Assembly (NCBI GenBank): GCA_002714465.1
Contig: PAXL01000060.1
Span: 1-26,409, forward strand
Source: Gemmatimonadota bacterium
Lineage (GTDB): Bacteria; Latescibacterota; UBA2968
DNA: 26,409 bases
Direction of reading: 5' to 3'
Within the stretch, counting starts at the first letter, position 1; each line of letters starts with the position of its first letter. This document shows positions 24,358 through 26,409 of the stretch, piece after piece. Below the pieces are notes generated by a model that ran no database searches, was not told the DNA's origin, and saw only the letters and a program-made list of their open reading frames with translations. Made by a program: the position numbers and the translations under genes.

Positions 24358-25203
24358 TTAGGCGGCCGACACAACTAGGAATATTGCGATGACAGCCACC
24401 CCCACACCTACGCGAGCCACGTAGTTAAGGTGTTCTTTCCAGAAAAAGTGAGCCGTCAGATTGTCAAGAAGCACAACGCTGCAGCCTAGGACCGGGAAAA
24501 CCACGGTTCCGGGCATCTTGCTTAGTGCAATCAAAAAGACAGTCAGCGCTAGAGAATTGTAAATTCCGATGAACGCTCCGAGCTTCAGCTCAGGAATCCG
24601 CGGACGTCTCCCTCGAAGAAAGATAGAAATCCACCCGATTACCCCAGCTGTCCAGCCTATTACGCCCAGGATACCAAGGTGCTCCTGGTCCAGCCCGTTG
24701 TAGTGGACTGACCTCAGGCAAGAGTGGCTGATCCCCTGGAGAAGGAATACTGCGACCAAAATGAAGAACAGTTTCCATCTGCGTATGTGGTAGCTGGCAT
24801 CCATTCCCGATGTCATCAGGCCCAGCGCGACCAGTGCTAGAGCAACACCCACGACTTGCATGGGCGCCGAAGGCTCTTGCCAGAGGATGAGCCCCGCCGC
24901 AACAGGGATTGCCACCGACATACGAAATGCGGTGAAGACCGCCGCCCCAGGGGCTCGTGACAATGCACTGGTCATTGCAAAGAGAGAAGCCACAAAAACC
25001 GATCCCGTAACAAGTCCCGTAATCAGTCCGGACCTTGACAGGACAAAACAGTCTTCAAGAAACAGATACGTTGATAGAATGGCAGCCAGCACGAGGTAGT
25101 TCGTTGAGACTACCACGTGTGAATGAAAACCACGGTTTTGCCCAAACTTGAAAAGTTGGGCAAAACCGAAATCTAGCAGGGATGTCCCAATTAACCAGAT
25201 CAA
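24358..25203 (-). CDS. EamA-family (drug/metabolite superfamily) transporter
   Basis: Multi-spanning inner-membrane protein with about ten predicted helices in two EamA halves. The first half ends with LFAMTSALSRAPGAAVFTAFRMSVAIPVAAGLILWQEP. The second ends with LTVFLIALSKMPGTVVFPVLGCSVVLLDNLTAHFFWKE. The repeated A/S-L-S-x-x-P-G/A motif before the last helices of each half is typical. At 281 aa it is of normal length. The start is TTG at 25203, overlapping the stop of a 19-codon upstream ORF as TTGA. The substrate cannot be inferred. Confidence 0.85.
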   Translation of the reverse strand: MIWLIGTSLLDFGFAQLFKFGQNRGFHSHVVVSTNYLVLAAILSTYLFLEDCFVLSRSGLITGLVTGSVFVASLFAMTSALSRAPGAAVFTAFRMSVAIPVAAGLILWQEPSAPMQVVGVALALVALGLMTSGMDASYHIRRWKLFFILVAVFLLQGISHSCLRSVHYNGLDQEHLGILGVIGWTAGVIGWISIFLRGRRPRIPELKLGAFIGIYNSLALTVFLIALSKMPGTVVFPVLGCSVVLLDNLTAHFFWKEHLNYVARVGVGVAVIAIFLVVSAA

Positions 25204-25259
25204 TGCGCAGCTTCGCCTGCAAAGGATTTGAACGTTAGCTTGGGAGTCATTTTGTTCAT
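25200..25259 (-). CDS. 19-codon upstream ORF coupled to the EamA gene
   Basis: ATG at 25259 has AGAGG 4 nt upstream. The peptide is MNKMTPKLTFKSFAGEAAH and its TGA overlaps the TTG start of the transporter. The transporter has no better start upstream, because its frame is closed by a stop near 25270. Likely a leader for translational coupling. A single-base error that would fuse the two frames is the alternative. Confidence 0.4.
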   Translation of the reverse strand: MNKMTPKLTFKSFAGEAAH

Positions 25260-25353
25260 AACGCCTCTAAAATTGCACCGATTCCTGTTTTCTTAATAGC
25301 GACAGTATTGCAGAATGGGGTGTGGAATAGATCCTTCAGAGATCCCTTGCCTA

Positions 25354-25376
25354 TTGTTGTCGAACGTGCACAACAA
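25354..25376. repeat. Inverted repeat upstream of the EamA gene
   Basis: TTGTTGT and ACAACAA are perfect 7-bp arms around a 9-nt centre, about 95 bp upstream of the EamA leader ORF. An operator is possible; no regulator is adjacent. Confidence 0.35.
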
Positions 25377-25910
25377 GTTCTTTTACCAGCGCATTTCCTC
25401 TTTCACCTGATGTCTACAAGCTTGCAATGTAAGGACTCAACCGATGGATAGTCACTGCGCCGTGTAATGATTTCCGGCCATATTGTCCCCTTTTATTCCT
25501 TTTCAGCCAAATGGATTGGAACAATCCTTCCGAGTATTTAAAAGGCATATACGGGTTCTGGGAACATTGTTTTTTAAAGGACAAGAAGGCCCGTATCTAT
25601 CGTTAATACAAGGGCTTCGCCATGTTGACAATTCTTCAACGTTTCCCTATTCTTCTTATAACAAGTTTCGTCGTAGCGTTGTGATGGTGGATAAATCTGA
25701 ACCTCTTAATTGAGACGACCGCTTACAAATTCCTTTGGCGAACAACGGTATTGTGTTTGTGGAAATCCTCATACGCCAAAATTCCGAGGTTGAGCTTATA
25801 AGATGCGGGAAAATGCCTGAATAGAGTCTCCGTAATCAGGTTTTTGGGCCTGCACTGCTATCTGCCAATCAGAAATTAAAGAAGTAGAGACTGCAACCGT
25901 TCGGGTTGAA

Positions 25911-25940
25911 TTGACATGGGAAAAATCCTAACGATGAGAT
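25911..25940 (+). promoter_or_regulatory. Candidate promoter of the right-edge gene
   Basis: A perfect TTGACA at 25911-25916 is followed after 18 nt by TGAGAT at 25935-25940, a weak -10. The GTG start lies 43 bp downstream. Confidence 0.4.
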
Positions 25941-25982
25941 CACGCAGCAGATCTGAGATCCTTACAGGAAGGCTCGGAAGAA

Positions 25983-26409
25983 GTGAATAATCAACCGACA
26001 CAGATCGGCTCGTTATTCAACAAACTCTTCCGGGTTAAGAGTAGTGGCCGCAAAAAAACCTCGGCAAAGGATGTGCTTGCGAAGCTAGACGGCCTCGAAC
26101 TGATGAACGCCGAGTGCATGGTGATCAGCGATCCTCTCGGCAATGATGTGATCGAAGACTGTGGTGAAGTGGAAATCTATCGCGTTGATGATGAAAAGGT
26201 GTTTGTTGTCGAGGACGGATTCTTCATCACAACTCCGAGTGCGTTTACGCAACATGAAGAGATCGGGCTGAACGAGAAAACGATTGATCTCAATGCCGAT
26301 ACGGACACAGAAACGATCGACGACGATACGGACACAGAAACGACCGCCGCCGCTACGGACACAGAAACGATCGACGACGATACGGACACAGAAACGATCG
26401 ACGACGATA
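25983..26409 (+). CDS. Unrecognised protein with C-terminal D/T/E-rich nonapeptide repeats (partial, runs off the right edge)
   Basis: GTG at 25983 is preceded by AGGAAGG and GGAAG; the frame is open for 142 codons to the window end. The N-terminus is basic and lacks a signal peptide (NNQPTQIGSLFNKLFRVKSSG, then RKKTSAKDVLAKLDGLEL). Residues about 45-95 look like a small beta-rich domain (ECMVISDPLGNDVIEDCGEVEIYRVDD, KVFVVEDGFFITTPSAF). From residue 106 it consists of the nonapeptide DTDTETIDD, four copies before the edge, one reading DTDTETTAA. No family is recognised. The repeat part is acidic and probably disordered. A cytoplasmic adaptor or non-classically exported surface protein are both possible. 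Confidence 0.7.
   Translation, partial: MNNQPTQIGSLFNKLFRVKSSGRKKTSAKDVLAKLDGLELMNAECMVISDPLGNDVIEDCGEVEIYRVDDEKVFVVEDGFFITTPSAFTQHEEIGLNEKTIDLNADTDTETIDDDTDTETTAAATDTETIDDDTDTETIDDD
26298..26409 (+). repeat. 27-bp tandem repeat, four copies plus a partial
   Basis: The unit is nine codons beginning GATACGGACACAGAAACG. Copies start at 26298, 26325, 26352 and 26379, with a fifth starting at 26406. They are nearly identical at the DNA level; the changes cluster at the end of copy 2 and the start of copy 3. The true copy number lies beyond the edge. Confidence 0.92.

Larger units (their letters stand above)
25260..25982. other. AT-rich region without a convincing gene
   Basis: About 720 bp, visibly richer in A/T than the flanking genes. 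It contains the inverted repeat TTGTTGT-N9-ACAACAA (25354-25376) and the 7-bp arms ATACGGG (from about 25549) and CCCGTAT (from about 25591). The 76-codon plus-strand frame at 25483-25713 starts with TTG, has no Shine-Dalgarno and is not called. The right end holds the promoter candidate for the gene at 25983. Confidence 0.5.

Noticed and set aside
25483..25713. 76-codon plus-strand ORF
   Set aside because: TTG start without Shine-Dalgarno, AT-rich composition, no recognisable motif or hydrophobic pattern.
26177..26389. Minus-strand ORF rich in Ser/Val repeats
   Set aside because: It is the reverse complement of the DTDTETIDD repeat; the plus frame has a start signal and a sensible N-terminal domain.

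Overview
The window looks like a piece of a Gram-negative chromosome of moderate GC content. An LPS-transport cassette (LptB, an OstA-domain LptA, a lipoprotein LptC) implies an outer membrane. The GWxTD-domain protein, the DUF5683-like protein and the stand-alone family-5 solute-binding lipoprotein fit the FCB side of the tree, perhaps Gemmatimonadota or a neighbouring phylum. That placement is inferred from protein style alone. GTG and TTG starts are frequent. I see no tRNA, rRNA, CRISPR array, insertion sequence or prophage.

Layout. (1) 182-9220, all on the minus strand, is a compact housekeeping block. In transcription order it holds a 120-aa hypothetical, a probable 59-aa small protein, ruvX, mltG, pcrA, gatC, a strong terminator, pyrG, lptC, lptA and lptB. 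Most neighbours overlap or nearly touch. (2) 9280-14833 (minus) is a three-gene envelope operon behind a near-consensus promoter: an FN3/beta-propeller lipoprotein, a DUF5683-like membrane protein, and a 1060-aa exported protein with a duplicated CsgG/FlgO-like region, TPRs and a GWxTD domain. (3) 15428-15901 is an ArsI/CadI-type organoarsenical lyase homologue standing alone. (4) 16115-18981 is an RraA-like aldolase followed by a family-5 ABC solute-binding lipoprotein with no permease. (5) 19126-19905 is uppP with a textbook terminator. (6) 20335-21474 (plus) is a Gfo/Idh/MocA oxidoreductase. (7) 21633-24007 (minus) is a signalling unit: a possible 36-aa leader protein, a pseudo-receiver/HDOD protein and a soluble histidine kinase. 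(8) 24358-25259 is an EamA transporter preceded by a coupled 19-codon upstream ORF. (9) 25204-25982 is an AT-rich, apparently gene-poor stretch. (10) 25983 to the right edge is the start of an unrecognised plus-strand gene with a 27-bp tandem repeat encoding D/T/E-rich nonapeptides; it is cut by the window.

Several genes bear on the envelope: MltG ends glycan strands, UppP recycles the undecaprenyl carrier, LptABC moves LPS, and the 9280-14833 operon probably builds or scaffolds something at the outer membrane. The least explained items are that operon, the hairpin-spanned junction of the two small genes upstream of ruvX, the kinase paired with a receiver lacking its phospho-acceptor, and the repeat protein at the right edge.
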